Of a stretch of 64,000 nucleotides of DNA, positions 1-12,200 are shown in pieces. The stretch's first letter is position 1; every line of letters begins with the position of its first letter. The position numbers and the translations under genes were made by a program. The stretch covers positions 10,377,729 to 10,441,728 of the forward strand of contig CM069600.1 in assembly GCA_035771175.1 (NCBI GenBank). The letters are read 5' to 3'. This DNA comes from Paratinospora sagittata (lineage: Eukaryota; Streptophyta; Magnoliopsida; Ranunculales; Menispermaceae). The notes below the pieces were generated by a model. That model had not been told where the DNA came from. It worked only from the letters and a program-made list of their open reading frames with translations, and ran no database searches.

Positions 1-1299
1 ATCCTCCTGGAGCATAGTTCTTTGTAGATGAAGTTGCGTCTTCAATGAAAATTAGTCAAGGTACGTAAATTGATCCAGATACCTCATGGCTGCCTTAAAA
101 AAAAAAATAAAAATAAAGGAAAACAAAAATAAAAGAAAAAAAAAACCTTTCAAACAATGAAAGATTATTAGTATGTTAATATCCATGTTTGTTGAATATA
201 CTTTAGTCGGATTTGAATTTTTTTTTTTCTAATTATCTTTAGTCATATTATATTCTTTAGGTTTTCTTTCAACCTCTATCATTATTGTTAATATCCAAGT
301 ACTTCTACTAGCTAATTGATACATTAAACTTTTTTTATGTATATATATCTAAGTCATCTTATATTTATATATTCAATTTTCAATTATTTTATCTCTAGGT
401 AATTAGGGCTAGTGCTCCTATTATTAATCAAATATGTTAAATTTAATTTTATATTTTAATATATATATATATTGAGAAGAAACAAGTATAACCCGACACT
501 CGCCCCACCCGTGAAAAATTCGAGCCATGTGAACCAATGTCTTGTTGGATATGTAAATAAATATATAAATATATTATAGAACTTATATGTTATTTGTTAG
601 GAGGTATGAGGGGAAAATTGTACTTACTTCCATATATATAGTTGGCCTTTCATTTTGAAGTGCAAGTTGATATATAGCTAAACATTAAAGGGGGTACTTC
701 AGATTCTTTGTAATACGGCTGACATGTTAACCATACAAACCTTGCATGTTTACTTGCCGACATGCTCTAGGTATATACGAATGTAAAAGCATAATATTAA
801 TTGCAACTTGATGATTAATTAATGTGTTTCCATGGCACGTCACCTTTTTAGTTCCTGGTGGATTAATATTTCTTGCTAGCTATATCTCTGCCGGCCATAT
901 CCTTTACAAATAAGGTTGTCATGAAGTGCTTACTTTCGACCCATGATCTAGACAACATTTGCATCATAATCATGAATTTTTACTCTTTTCAATAATTAGT
1001 AACTATTAATGTATCTTATAATTAAATAGAACTATTGTAGCTAGATAACATATATAAATAGTAATGCATTTATTGTGATATTTTGCAATACAATTATAGT
1101 ATTGTTATGTCCTTTTGATTGTTTGTCTGATGAGTATATATATTTGTCATATGCTTTAAAATATATATATATATATATATATATATACAAAAAAAGAGAT
1201 TCAGAGGTTATATTGTAGTGCTATATGATTTCCTACTTAGATGGGGCTAAAACAAAACAAAGATAACAAATGGGCATGACCATTTGTTTAAGCCACATC
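1..1299. other. AT-rich intergenic DNA, no gene seen
   Basis: No open reading frame or RNA gene can be supported. The sequence is strongly AT-rich with a perfect AT dinucleotide tract near 1158-1187. The part from about 1190 to 1302 probably belongs to the LTR of the Copia relic next to it, because the polypurine-like end of that relic lies at about 1303-1315 on the minus strand. Confidence 0.6.
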
Positions 1300-1302
1300 T
1301 TC

Positions 1303-1930
1303 AATAATCTCCATCTTGACACAAAACAAATTCAATCCTTTGATGGAATAGCGTGTTGTCAACATCTTCACCTTGACGAGAAACCTCTCATTTCTATGCA
1401 CCTTTAGTGAGAAGATTTCTTTCATAAATTCAGTAAGTAGTCAAAGTTAACGTGTTTAAGCAATGCTCAAACTTGTCTTTGGTAATGGGTTTCATCCGAA
1501 AATTTGAAGCATTCTCCTTTTTATGATCTTTTCAATCAAGTTTTCTCCCATATTGATTCAATCTCAATCTTCATGGAATCTTACTTCAATATGCTTTGTA
1601 CTAGCATGAAAACATGATTTTTTGCAACGCAAATTACTGTTTTGACTATCACATTTAACTATTACCAAAGTCTTAATGCTTCGATTCTAACTCAATTCAT
1701 CAACCCTTCAACAAAATAGTTTCTTTAGACGCTTCACATATAACCATATACTCTGCTTTGATAGTAGATAATGCATTTGTAGTTTGTAACGTTGATCTTC
1801 AAGAGATTAGACCTCCTCCTGGATGTGAATGCCTTCCTCTTGTCAAAATCTTCAACATAGTCAAAATCAACATAAACAACTACACCAGCATCTCAATGTC
1901 GTATCATAAACACAACATTGAAGTGCCTTG
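1303..1930 (-). pseudogene. Ty1/Copia RNase H relic (3' end of pol)
   Basis: Read on the minus strand, this segment gives the C-terminal RNase H of a Copia polyprotein in broken frames. A YVDFDYVEDFDKRK block around 1850-1890 matches the usual YVDSDYAGDLDKR motif. It is followed by ALSTIKAEYM near 1745, CDSQ then TKHIEVR near 1590-1640, and the terminal KPITKDKFEHCLNTL near 1450-1490. A purine-rich stretch at about 1303-1315 looks like the polypurine tract before the 3' LTR. At least two frameshifts and several stops show it is dead. The upstream part of the element is separated from it by the insertion at 1932-3779, and I could not recognise it beyond 3785. Confidence 0.75.
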
Positions 1931-1931
1931 T

Positions 1932-3779
1932 TGTCGCGACCTCTCTCTGGGTGACGTCACGACCGATACACTACCCCAAATAATGCCATAATACGACAAA
2001 ATCTAAGGCACTGATAAGCCTTTACACGAAAAGTACCTAATAAACTCAAATACATAACCTGTATATGATCAAGATAATTGAACCAAAAAAATAAATAATA
2101 CATCATCATCCAAACACATGATGCCAGCTATCAAAATAATTATTATAAGGTTCAATTATCCTCAAATATCAACATGAAACTCAAAATAATAGTCCATCAT
2201 TCTTCTGTTCATCATATACAGTCCAAACAACCACCACTATCTATGTTTTATATACAATAGTACCTGTGATAGTTATATACAAAAACAAAAGAACAAAACA
2301 ATTAGAACTTGTCCCAAGTCCCCAAAATATACAAACCAAAATCTATGTTCAAAAAGAAGAAAAGGAAGGTCACACAAACTCTAAGCCTTGCCCTTTCCTT
2401 TCTGATCTGAACCTAAAAAAGTAGGAGAAAATAGGATGAGCTCAACTAGCTCAGTGAATATTTTTCACAATAATCTCCACATACGCATTTAGATAAAACA
2501 TGTATGATACATGAAATCTTATTTATAAACCAAATGCACCACAGAAAATCATAATATACATGATTTTAAACTAAACATATGATTTATGCATCATTTTCAT
2601 AAAATTATGCCAACGCCTCCATAAGGTCACAACAGAATAACATTGCCTACACTCTCTCCATTGCGCTATGGGTTCTGACAGGTTGAATTTAAACTTGAAC
2701 TGAACTTGGTAGCAACGGTGATAATATTTGGAGTTAAAAAGTCTTGTACTGTGCGTAATCCTTACTTTGGTTTTTATGTATGACATTGGTATATAATATG
2801 AAATTATTTGTGAACTAAGCATGTTAATGTATATATATATGCATGGTTGTTTAAAAATCATAAAATGGTTTTGAGCACTGGAGCATGTCAATGGGCATAC
2901 TTAAGTAGGTCATTGACATGGAAAACATTTTTATGGGTCTAAATCTCAGGGAACAAACTCACAAGATTGACGTTTTTAGTAATCCTGGTCAATGCATTCC
3001 CGACATGAGATAAAAGACGTAGAAATGATGTAAATTGATAAATGAGTAATTTGAGGTCGGTGCATTCCTCATCGATGAATAATGAAGAGCAAACTAACTT
3101 AATTATCTAGAATGAGGGAGATGGATGATGAATTTTTATAGAAATTTGCATTGTTTTAGAACTGAATGCATGTTCATGAATTATATTGTCCATATATGTT
3201 ATTTATGTTTCCCTTGCATATGACTTAAATGCTTTGAAATAAGTTCCATGTTTTTATATATGATACATACATGATACCATAGGTAGGATTATTCACTAAG
3301 CTTGTTGTTTGCTCAGCAACATTTTTCATTTCTTCCAGGTTCTAATAGGAAGGGAAAAGGGAAACCTCAAGAGTAATAGTTGTTGGACTCCTAATTTTCT
3401 TTTTGATGTATGTTTTGATATTTTGGGTTGTATTATGACTTTGTTTTTTGATGTATATACTTATAACACTATGATATCTGTGTAATTATCACATAGATGA
3501 GATATGAGATGTTTATAGAATTTACATAAGATCTGAGGATCAGTAGACACTATATGAATATTTGATATGCTATGAAATTATTGTTTTGTGGAAATTAAAT
3601 ATGATTTTATTAGATGGCGTTTGGACTTGTGATTTTAAAAATTTTATGAGGAGACTCTGTCAATTTTTTTTTTTTGGAGAATTGGTTAGTTAGGCTGACA
3701 GGGTTTCAGATATGTTAGCGTACGATATACTTGGAATTTTGTGTCGGTCGTGACATCACCCAAGAAAAGGTTGTGACAA
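1932..3779. mobile_element. LTR-like element with long inverted arms (foldback structure)
   Basis: The insertion interrupts the Copia RNase H relic and is flanked by CTTGT (1927-1931) and ATTGT (3780-3784), a 4-of-5 target duplication. Its ends are inverted copies of each other. The first 46 or so bases contain TGTC, then GGGTGACGTCACGACCGA, and the last 46 contain the reverse complement with few changes. Weaker inverted homology continues inward: the region 2270-2450 resembles the reverse complement of 3290-3510, including a CACTGAGC and GCTCA module seen in other LTRs here. The middle, about 2500-3180, seems unpaired. There is no coding capacity. It may be two related LTRs fused tail to tail, or a foldback element derived from an LTR. 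Confidence 0.6.
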
Positions 3780-3784
3780 TTGTA

Positions 3785-4550
3785 TTCCTTCTTCAAGGTC
3801 TTTGAGAGCCAATTTTCATCTCTTCCATCTTAGCTTGTAGCCTGACCCTCTAAACACGACTAAGTCAAAAGAAAAATACATCCTTTCAAATTTGAAGCCT
3901 TAAGACAACTAGCCCGCCACATAAGTCTTACAAAACGTGTCAGGCCAACATGAAACCTGGCCGCAAAACAACTAAGTAGTCATAAAACAAACAAGAATCC
4001 CTCAAGCATCTTGAAAGCTCATTTCTTTTTTACCTTACACATTCGAGTTTGAAACTTAATAGCGTACTTGTTTGTCCCTCACCTAGGTTCAACAAAGTCA
4101 TATGATATTGCTCCTAAAACCTTAACCAAGGAAAATAACATTTTTAAAACAAGTGACTTAAAAAATGAAATAAAAACTTTGATTAATTGAGTTTAATTAA
4201 GAGGTCAGGACATCAACAAATATACTGCTAATGAGATAGCCTAAATAAATGAAGCATTATCCTAAACGACTTGGGAAAGTCGTATATATTCCAACATTAT
4301 TGAGAAAAACTTAAATCCAACAAAAATAGAAGACTTGGGAAACTACTAAGTATATTGACACTCAAGTGATGAGCGCCCTGAATTTTCACTTGGATACACT
4401 CATCAGGGGCTTATTGTTACTCTAAAAAATCAACTATTTGCAAGTCATAATCAAAATCCCAACATAGCACATGTGTTATGTTCAAAAAGAAACAGACCCT
4501 AGATTGGCCCAAACATAGCAAAAAAGAACCAAGGAAATAAAATGAATAAA
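3785..4550. other. Intergenic, nothing recognised
   Basis: No coding sequence or RNA gene is supported. The first few hundred bases may be an older retroelement remnant upstream of the Copia relic, but I could not match it to a domain. Confidence 0.5.
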
Positions 4551-4554
4551 ATAC

Positions 4555-4731
4555 CCTCGGTCGCAACCAAGAAATTATTTTGGTCATGACTAAGAATGGC
4601 GCCTTGGCAATGGCCAAGACACCTTGCCTCAGACATTGTTGAGGCGCCTCTCCTTGGTCACAGTTGGGGCATCTCGTCTTGGTCATGACCAAGGCACCTC
4701 GCCTCGGTCATAGTTGAGGCCTCCTCGACCA
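4555..4731. repeat. 25-bp minisatellite, about 7 units
   Basis: A short GC-richer array in AT-rich surroundings. Unit starts can be followed at about 4556, 4580, 4604, 4629, 4654, 4679 and 4704, so the period is 24-25 bp. Units read like TTGGTCATGACCAAGGCACC with changes, and the core GGTCATGACC is itself a palindrome. Degenerate copies continue to about 4760. Short ORFs across it are products of the repeat. Confidence 0.8.
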
Positions 4732-4893
4732 AGTCTGGGGACCGCCTTCAGTCATGGCCGAGATTCACTCCCGCACGATGTGCGACGCACACATCTTAAG
4801 GCACGTGATGTTTTACTTATCGTCAATAAGAAAAAAAGCTTAATTGCTATCTTGCAATTAATAATTGTCTTAAGCGCAAAAGGTTCACTTAGC

Positions 4894-4902
4894 ACTATAA
4901 AA
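4894..4902 (+). promoter_or_regulatory. TATA box-like sequence, possible LTR promoter
   Basis: CTATAAAAG lies about 160 bp after the 25-bp minisatellite and before a CT-rich stretch. The arrangement of repeats, TATA box and pyrimidine-rich leader resembles the U3/R part of an LTR or TRIM. No coding sequence follows, and the element's borders were not found, so this is only a candidate. Confidence 0.4.
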
Positions 4903-4904
4903 GG

Positions 4905-7257
4905 ACCATCATTCTATAAGAAAAATGCATGCTTTGTATTTCATCTCTCTACATTTCTTATTTCTCTTTCGCATAAAACATAAGCATCAAAATGTTTTTG
5001 ATGACACTCCTGATGGTACTGCCCTTTTTAGATGAAAAACAAGGCGACCGATTAGAGACGAAATAACTCAAGAAGAAGGAGACTCATCAGATTGTTTTTA
5101 GCCGACTTTGTCACCCACATTAACATGAGATTTTTGGCTGAAACACTTACTATAATATAGTTTATACCTTGTCCTCATTATTTCTCTAGATTTTTCACTT
5201 ACCTTTTTGGTTTCTTATAAGCGTATTATATTTATTTTTATCCTAATCATAGTATTTACCATCTTATTTCGTTACGTGTTAGGGTTCCTATATTTCAAGT
5301 TGTTACCCTAAGCCTACTATTTTCTTTTTGAACCAACTTTTCTACCTATATTCGTCCGTAGTGTAAGGACCCTTACTCGTTTATCATTGTATCTAGGCAC
5401 CTGTGCAGCGCCCCTTGCTTATTTTTCGAAACATCTGGAGCGAGGTGTAACGTGTTACTTAATGGGGACATCCTAGCTTTGTATATCATTTGATTAAAGA
5501 AATTATGTCATTGTTGGATATAACGAAGTTTTACATTAAGCTATCCGCTATCTAATGCAATTTTTCTCTTTTACCCGAACTTGAGATCAACCATGGAGGA
5601 GTTGTGCATATGAGTTATACCTAATTTTTTTATTATTTGTTAATTAAAATATTAAATTCTTATTTTAATATAAAAGTTTAAATTGGTATGATTCTATTCA
5701 TATTATTATTGTTTATAAAATATTTTAAATATCTATAAACATTCCTTGAAAAGTCATTTATCACTTATTAATAATGTATTTAACACAAGTCAAAGTAGAA
5801 AAGTGGACACTTTGGTCAAAAGAATATAATCTTTTGGCAGAATGGCCATGGAAAGTCGGTGTAGTTTAGACGGTGACGTGATAAGCGCAATAGGGGAGCA
5901 AAGAACCGTGAGTGCAGCGTTTGGAGAGGTACGCGTCATGTTTCTGAAAGGCATGGGCCCACCTTTCATGGAAAAATAGCGTTTTCACGACCGCACACCT
6001 TATAATATGACATTACTAATTTTTCTAATCACAAGAAATTTTTTTTGCGACTTATCAGTGAATTTAATTAATAGTTGATGTAACCAAGTTTTAATAAGAT
6101 GTCTGTTACGTAACCATTTCTTTTTATTAAAGAAGTAAATAGGCATTTGACCAAGTCTTAAAAAAAATTTTATAAAAGATTTATAACGTGATAAAATGAT
6201 AGACCTCATATATAACCATTTGAAAAACTTTATCTACTTAGCAGGTGAGCTACATATTTAGTAATGCTACCATAAAGTACTATTACAACCTCTTTTTCTT
6301 TTTTTTTTTTTTTTTCGGTGGATCACTCTTTAGTATTTCTGCTAACCCTTTTATGAGAGCGAGATTATTCTGCAGTCAGGAACTACAGAGGCTGCCAAGC
6401 ATTTTTTTTTAAAGTAGACAGATAAGTGCAGACAAAAATTCAGACTCAAAATCGATACTTTGCCTTTTAATTATGACTTATACTTCCTCTCTTGTTCAAC
6501 GAAACTATTACAACTCATTTTTGCTCAAAGCATAAACAATCAGAGGGTAGTTAACGTGGGTTGAACAACCGCCACCAGGTGGTTATTAGCATGGCCTTAA
6601 TTAATATTATCTGCATTCATCTCACAAGTAATTAATATTAATATAATTCAAATAAAGCAACGAAGTTGTTCCCCCCCAGTTCTTATGTGTGTAAAATCAA
6701 CTTACGCAACTGAGTGAAGATTCTAGTTTTAGAAAATCACTAAGAGAAGCTAGACTTTGCTAGTAATTGATAATCACATGCAAAGTTATATAATATCCGT
6801 GTAAAACTAGCTAGTAGCGGTATTCAAATTCCAAATGAACCTACTTAGTTACGTGTCTATCATCTATAAGAAACCCTAGCTCATGCATGTCACCATTTTA
6901 GAAAGTTTATATACATGATTCTCATCAACTTTGGTAATTTTTTCTATGCTTCTTTATTAATTTGGTGCCCCACTTTGTTAATCTCTAAATTTTAGGGTTT
7001 GTGTTTTTGATAAATACTTTTACAACTCAAAAATTATACTCAAAATCATACCTATTTTGATATGATGTATGGTAATTGAAGAGTGTTTCTTTTTTTTTTC
7101 TCTGATAATGTGGTGATATAATGTATTATCACATCAGTTTAAGTATAGATTTACAGACGTTGGCTAGCTCCAACGACGTGCATTCAGCTCGTTTCACTCG
7201 AAGTCGGGAATTCACTACCCTTTCCTTGTAAATAAGTGAAGTTTTTTTTTCCCTAAT
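4905..7257. other. Intergenic, no gene seen
   Basis: No supportable ORF. A short GC-richer patch near 5820-5995 contains a GGGCCCA-type sequence but no adjacent coding exon. Short poly-T and poly-A runs occur near 6300 and 7090. Confidence 0.5.
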
Positions 7258-7400
7258 AAAAATGAGTGTAGAACTATGATAATTAGTTTACATGGTCCTT
7301 ATTCAGACCCCTTATACTCCTTGTCGTCGTGTTTGCTTTTTTGGCCTTACAGAGGGGTTCCGACTTTCTCTAGCCCTAGTGTAAGTATCCTTTAACTCTT
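7258..7400. repeat. Dispersed ~140-bp repeat, copy 1
   Basis: This segment shares a collinear pattern with 48358-48492 and 51157-51303: an AAAAGTGAG-like start, ATGRTARTTRG, a TTYACATGRTYCTCAT block, CCCCTTRTGT, a GTTGTGCTCGC-like block, CTNAGGGGTCTCG, TTTCTCTGGC and a CTCTAA-like end. It is followed by a poly-T run. No coding potential. It behaves like a short interspersed element, but I cannot name the family. Confidence 0.7.
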
Positions 7401-7938
7401 GGTTTTTTTTTTTGGATAATAATAAAGAGGTAGTGTCTTGTGCACCTAGACACTAATTCACCTTGTGAGTCACTTCCAAGTTAAGCCATGGATGCCAAGC
7501 GTATAACGGATTCAAAAAATACTATTACAAAAACATACCTAAAAAATAATAATACTCATGATGGTACGGTGAATAGTGTGAAAGCAGATCGTTAAATTTT
7601 TTAATTTCTTTTCCTTTCAATCTTTGTTGATGTGATATGATTTATTAACTCAGCATATATTTCAGACTAAGAAAATTTTTTCAGTCATTTTAATATATTT
7701 AATTAAACAGAATCAGCTTATATAGAAACTGTCTCTTGAGACTTAATTTATGGTCAATAAGCTAGGGGCAAACTGACTTCCAAACTGAGGTAGCTAACCA
7801 CTTTAGGTTTAATTAACAAGCTAGACTTAAACAGGTAAAGTACATAATTCATGTTAGAATATTCTTATAGCTACGTCACATAATAAATTAATGTTCTTTA
7901 CTTCAAAAGATTTTAAGATGAGAATCTTAGTTAAGATA

Positions 7939-7981
<43 letters not shown>

Positions 7982-9863
7982 TTAAATATATTTTATTGAT
8001 ATTGTCAGAGTTGTTGGATCACCTTGAATCATTTGTTAACGTGTGATTCGAGATGATCCAAAGACTACAATAAAAGATGCCATGAAAGTATTTTTTAAAG
8101 TATATATATATATATATATGAAAAAAATGATTAAAGGGTTCTGATGGTATATTTTTGACTTGAACTGTTGACTCAAAAATCACAATTTGAACGTGGGGAA
8201 TATTAAATTCATTTTGATGTCCACTAAGAAAAACTTATTAAAAAAAAGAAAAGAAAAAAGAAAGAGAAATTACGGTCAACTTAAAATTTAAAAATAAAAT
8301 AAAATTAAAGCTAAGCTTTTTATTACCAATTGCAAAGAAAAAGACTGATACAGTTTAGACTATAGCTTTATCACCTTTAATCACTTGAAGATGTCACCTA
8401 GAAATTACTAATGGGAAAATCTGCTTTATCTTTTTTTTTTTTTTTTTTTTTTATGTATAAGAATCTGCTTTACATCTCAATCTAAGCCAACTACTTTTTG
8501 CACTTTTTCTATTCTTTTAACGCGGATGATCAATCAATTAATCACTTAAAGCTTCTTTTTCTAAAATTATTCCGAAGGCCTTATCTATTTGTAGTGGTAC
8601 TTATGGGTGAAATTATCAGACTGATCAGATGACACGTGACAGCATACAATTTCAGGCCTCTCAATGATATTAGAAATTCAAGTCATTCTCTTACTGTGGC
8701 ACGCGTGTGTTTGTGAGAGAGATTGAAAGTCTAAATTAACTTAGTAGAAGCGGTCTGAGTCCCAACGTCATTTTCCTATAAAAGTTTTATAATTAAATTT
8801 TTGAAGGTATTCTTATTAAGAGAGGCTTATCATTATGTTTCTTCCTTTAACTGGTACCAGTCTCATACTCAACGGGTATGGAGACACTTCGTGGAACAAA
8901 AAGAAAAAAAAGAAAATTTTACAAAGGTCATACCTCTACTAAAATTAGAGACAAAAAAAATAAAAATAAATAAAATTATCAAAAAATAATGTTTTCATTA
9001 ATCTCTCCTTTTAGAAGTTATAACCATTCATCAACGGATGCAGCTTCCCAGATTGGATAAAAGTGCAACCCTATAACTGTAAAAGTAGGAATAATAGTAC
9101 CAAAAATTATATTGTTTCCATAAATTAATAAGTAGAATTAACAAACACCACATTAGATTTTATCCTTATTGTTATTGGGTTTGTCTATTTGAAACTCATC
9201 AAATAAAAATATTAAATCCACACATTGGGGGAAACCTGTCATCTCTTGTGGAGATTTGTATTGCTTCATGAAGATAGACATTATCTTCATTATATAAAGA
9301 TATATTTCTCTACAATGTGCATTAATACTATAACTTTTAGGATAAGGATTCCTGTAATGAAAGTATAATAAAAGGGACCTAATTTACTATATCTCCAAGC
9401 AATGATTTCTATACGAATATTCTTGGCTCTTCGCTTTTAATTACTTAGCATGGTTTTCTTCTTTCATGCATTTTCATCATATATATAAGTAGAAAATGTG
9501 ATTTGTGAGGAGTTTTGTCTTTTCTTATAAATAACTAAATTATTCAATTTATTTATTTGTCCTTATAAAAAGCTGTCATTGCAATGACACCTCCCAATAA
9601 GCACATTCATCACCTATCATTACTCCTCCCAATGCTTCTCAAATCTCAAATACTTTCAGATCGATCGATAGTCACATGAATTACATCCATTATTATGTTT
9701 TAAATGTACACAACTTTAAAATAGTCAATAAGTTTAAAAAAAAAAATCTTTAAAATAGTCAATTTCTAAATAAACTTATCTAAAACCAATATATAAAACT
9801 AAATAAATCAAACATGAAAATTAATCTAGGAGTTCGAATAATTACAATCTAAGCTATTATAAT
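7401..9863. other. Intergenic, no gene seen
   Basis: AT-rich with a long (AT)n tract at about 7938-7978, a shorter one at 8101-8120 and a poly-T run near 8431-8452. No ORF with recognisable protein features. The right border is the edge of the Copia LTR at 9864. Confidence 0.55.
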
Positions 9864-10071
9864 TAATAAGAAAGAGAGCAAAAGAAGATGAAGAGAAAGA
9901 AGAAACTTCTGTTGTTATTGAATGAAATAAAAGATACAGATCTAACAAAGTATTTATACCAAACAGTCTAACTAGCTAACAAACTTAACTACAGTTACAA
10001 CAAGCTAACCATGGTGCTAACTACCTAACTACAGTACTAACTAACTAGCTACTGTATTGGTTTCCTTATTA
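9864..10071 (-). repeat. Copia 3' LTR
   Basis: It matches 21685-21892 along its full 208 bp. In element orientation it starts TAATAAG and ends CTTATTA rather than the usual TG and CA. The purine-rich GAGGCGGGC on the minus strand lies directly against its start at 10072-10080. Confidence 0.9.
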
Positions 10072-10412
10072 GCCCGCCTCAAACTAAGTGTAGAAAGCGG
10101 TTGACCACTGAGTTTGGAGCAAAATTCTGAAAATCGAGAGCTAGAAATGGCTTTCTCTAAGCCATCAACCAACTGCATTCCATATGGTAGATGTCAAATA
10201 ATGATCTGCTTCTGCGTAACCTTTTCCATTATAAAGTACAAATCCAACTTAATATGTTTCGTCCCGACATATTGAACTGGATTGGCAGTAAGCAAAACGA
10301 CACTTAAATTATCACACCACACCACAGGTGGCTGAGCCAAAGGAAGCTGCAATTCACCCAGGAGAGATCTTAGCCAAGTTAACTCAGTCGTTAATCTCGA
10401 AAACCTCTTATA
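10072..10412 (-). pseudogene. Copia RNase H, C-terminal part
   Basis: Minus-strand reading gives YKRFSRLTTELTWLRSLLGE, then VVWCDNLS and TKHIKLDLYF, the end of a Copia RNase H. These are the counterparts of EAEYRAL, WCDN.SA and TKHIELDLYFVRE. The first residues of the domain lie beyond the nested solo LTR, where the pol segment at 12769 ends with EAEY. An in-frame stop follows QKQIII, and the ancestral frame then appears to read on toward the polypurine tract. No function is expected because the gene is split. Confidence 0.85.
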
Positions 10413-10685
10413 TGTTGGTACACCCAAGAAGGGGGTGAATTGGGTATAATAACCATTTTAAAACTTTTATAATTCCTTAATGATATTCTTTGACTAGGTT
10501 GAGTTCAATGCATAAATAAATCTAATGAACATAAAGTAAAGCACACTAGCATTTATAGTGGTTCGGTCGCCCTTACGTCCACTACCTAATCTCCAGATTA
10601 GGATTTCCAAACTTCACTAATGAATCCTCTTACGGGTGAGGACCAAACCGTTACAAATGCCCTTTTACAGGTTTAAGGCAAACCT

Positions 10686-10885
10686 ATCCTTTTGCGGGCT
10701 AAGGATGAACCACATATCCTTTTTCCTCGCTAAGGAAGAATCCATGTTTCTTTTCAACGGCAAAGGAAAAGTCAAAATCCTTTTGCGGGCTAAGGAAGAA
10801 CCACATATCCTTTTTTTGGGCTAAGTAAGAACCCATGTTCCTTTTCAAGGGCAAAAAAAAAGTCGGGATCTTTTTCGCGGGTTAA
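10686..10885. repeat. 91-bp tandem repeat in solo LTR
   Basis: The phrase ATCCTTTTGCGGGCTAAGGA recurs at 10686, 10777 and, altered, at 10868, exactly 91 bp apart. Each unit contains two further weaker copies of a CCTTTT...GGGCTAAGGAAGAACC phrase, so the array grew from a unit of about 30 bp. Confidence 0.8.
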
Positions 10886-11654
10886 GGAACAGGTAGAGGG
10901 TAAGCCTTTCTATGATCCCAACGTTGGAATCTTCAAGTGAACCAAGTTCACTTGACTTGGTTGTTTCAATCATGAAACACACCAAACCTTAGTTACAAGA
11001 TTACAATGATTAAGATGGTTCTAAACAAGTAAAACACTTACAATATAGCGCATATACATCAATCACAAGATATGAAACATTAAGCTCGTGATGGAGAGAG
11101 AGATAGATATATCACTTACAACCTTTTACCTTCAAAGATTCGATATTGCTCAAATGCAATCTTTAGAAAACTTGTATGATGATCTTTGAAAATCGGTTGT
11201 GAAATGCACTTTAAAATCCTTTGACTCGATCAAACATCAAATCCGAAATCTTTGAGAATGAGAGAATAACTATAAAAAGATTGAAGCTCATTTTCTCATT
11301 TGAAGACTTAACAAAAATCTGGAAACTCTAGAAAAACTGGAGAATGTGTTTGAATCTGTGCATAAGCTCTTTCTCTGGTGTAAAATGGCTAGAGCAAGTG
11401 TATAAGTAAATGGAGAATAATCACTAGTCGTTATACTCAGAAATATTGTCGTTGGAGTTTTCAAAAATTCGAAATTCAAATCAAACGGATAAATTCTTTC
11501 TCAAAGAGGATTGATTCACTCTGTGCAATATGGAAACAACACCTAAATGTTCTGAGCATTCATGAGAAAAGAATGTTTTGATAAAGTTTCATAACGTTCT
11601 GAAAAAGATTCAAAAAGTTTTGAAAAAGTGTATTAGAAAAAGTGCAAATAGCAG

Positions 11655-12200
11655 CTTTATGACAGTGTTGGATTAGTGTCTTGATTTGTCAATCAGCATC
11701 CTGACGCTTAAAGCCAACTTTTTCGTGTTGTTCCTTGAGGGCGCTTATAGATTGTAAGCGTCCTGCAGAACTATGAAGTGGGGGCGCTACTGGAAAGCAA
11801 GCGTTTTGACTTACTTAACGTTTAAAATTGAATAAAGTTGTGAAGGTGTTGTTTAAAGATAAGCGTCCTGACTTGTTTTTGAAACACTTAAAATCACAAG
11901 GGCGCTTCTAATGTCGTAAGCATCATAACATTCAACGCATGAAAACATAAGGGTGCTACTGGAGTGTCCTGTTGTTTAAAACTTTTAAAGCGACCGAAAA
12001 CATAAGGTCGCTACTGGATAGTCAACGTCCTGATGTTTAAAAATGATCAGCAAGCTGATGTTCAATCAACGTCCTGATAAGTTCCTTGGTTGATTCAATA
12101 AGGGCGCTACTGACAAAGTAAGTGTCCTAATAGATAAGAATTTTTCAACCTTGAACATTATCAGCGTCCTGATAAACACATTAGCGTCCTGATGGACTAT
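11655..12200. repeat. Irregular array of GGCGCTACTGG and GCGTCCTGA motifs
   Basis: Within about 550 bp, two short phrases alternate many times at irregular spacing. One is GGCGCTACTGG or close forms (near 11785, 11955, 12010 and 12105). The other is GCGTCCTGA or close forms (near 11760, 11865, 12030, 12075, 12165 and 12185). The stretch between motifs varies, so it is not a simple tandem repeat. Confidence 0.7.

Noticed and set aside
1758..1991. 77-codon plus-strand ORF
   Set aside because: It is the shadow of the minus-strand Copia RNase H relic.
4417..4983. Two short ORFs (91 and 89 codons) around the 25-bp repeat
   Set aside because: Both are read through the minisatellite and AT-rich flank, with no domain features.
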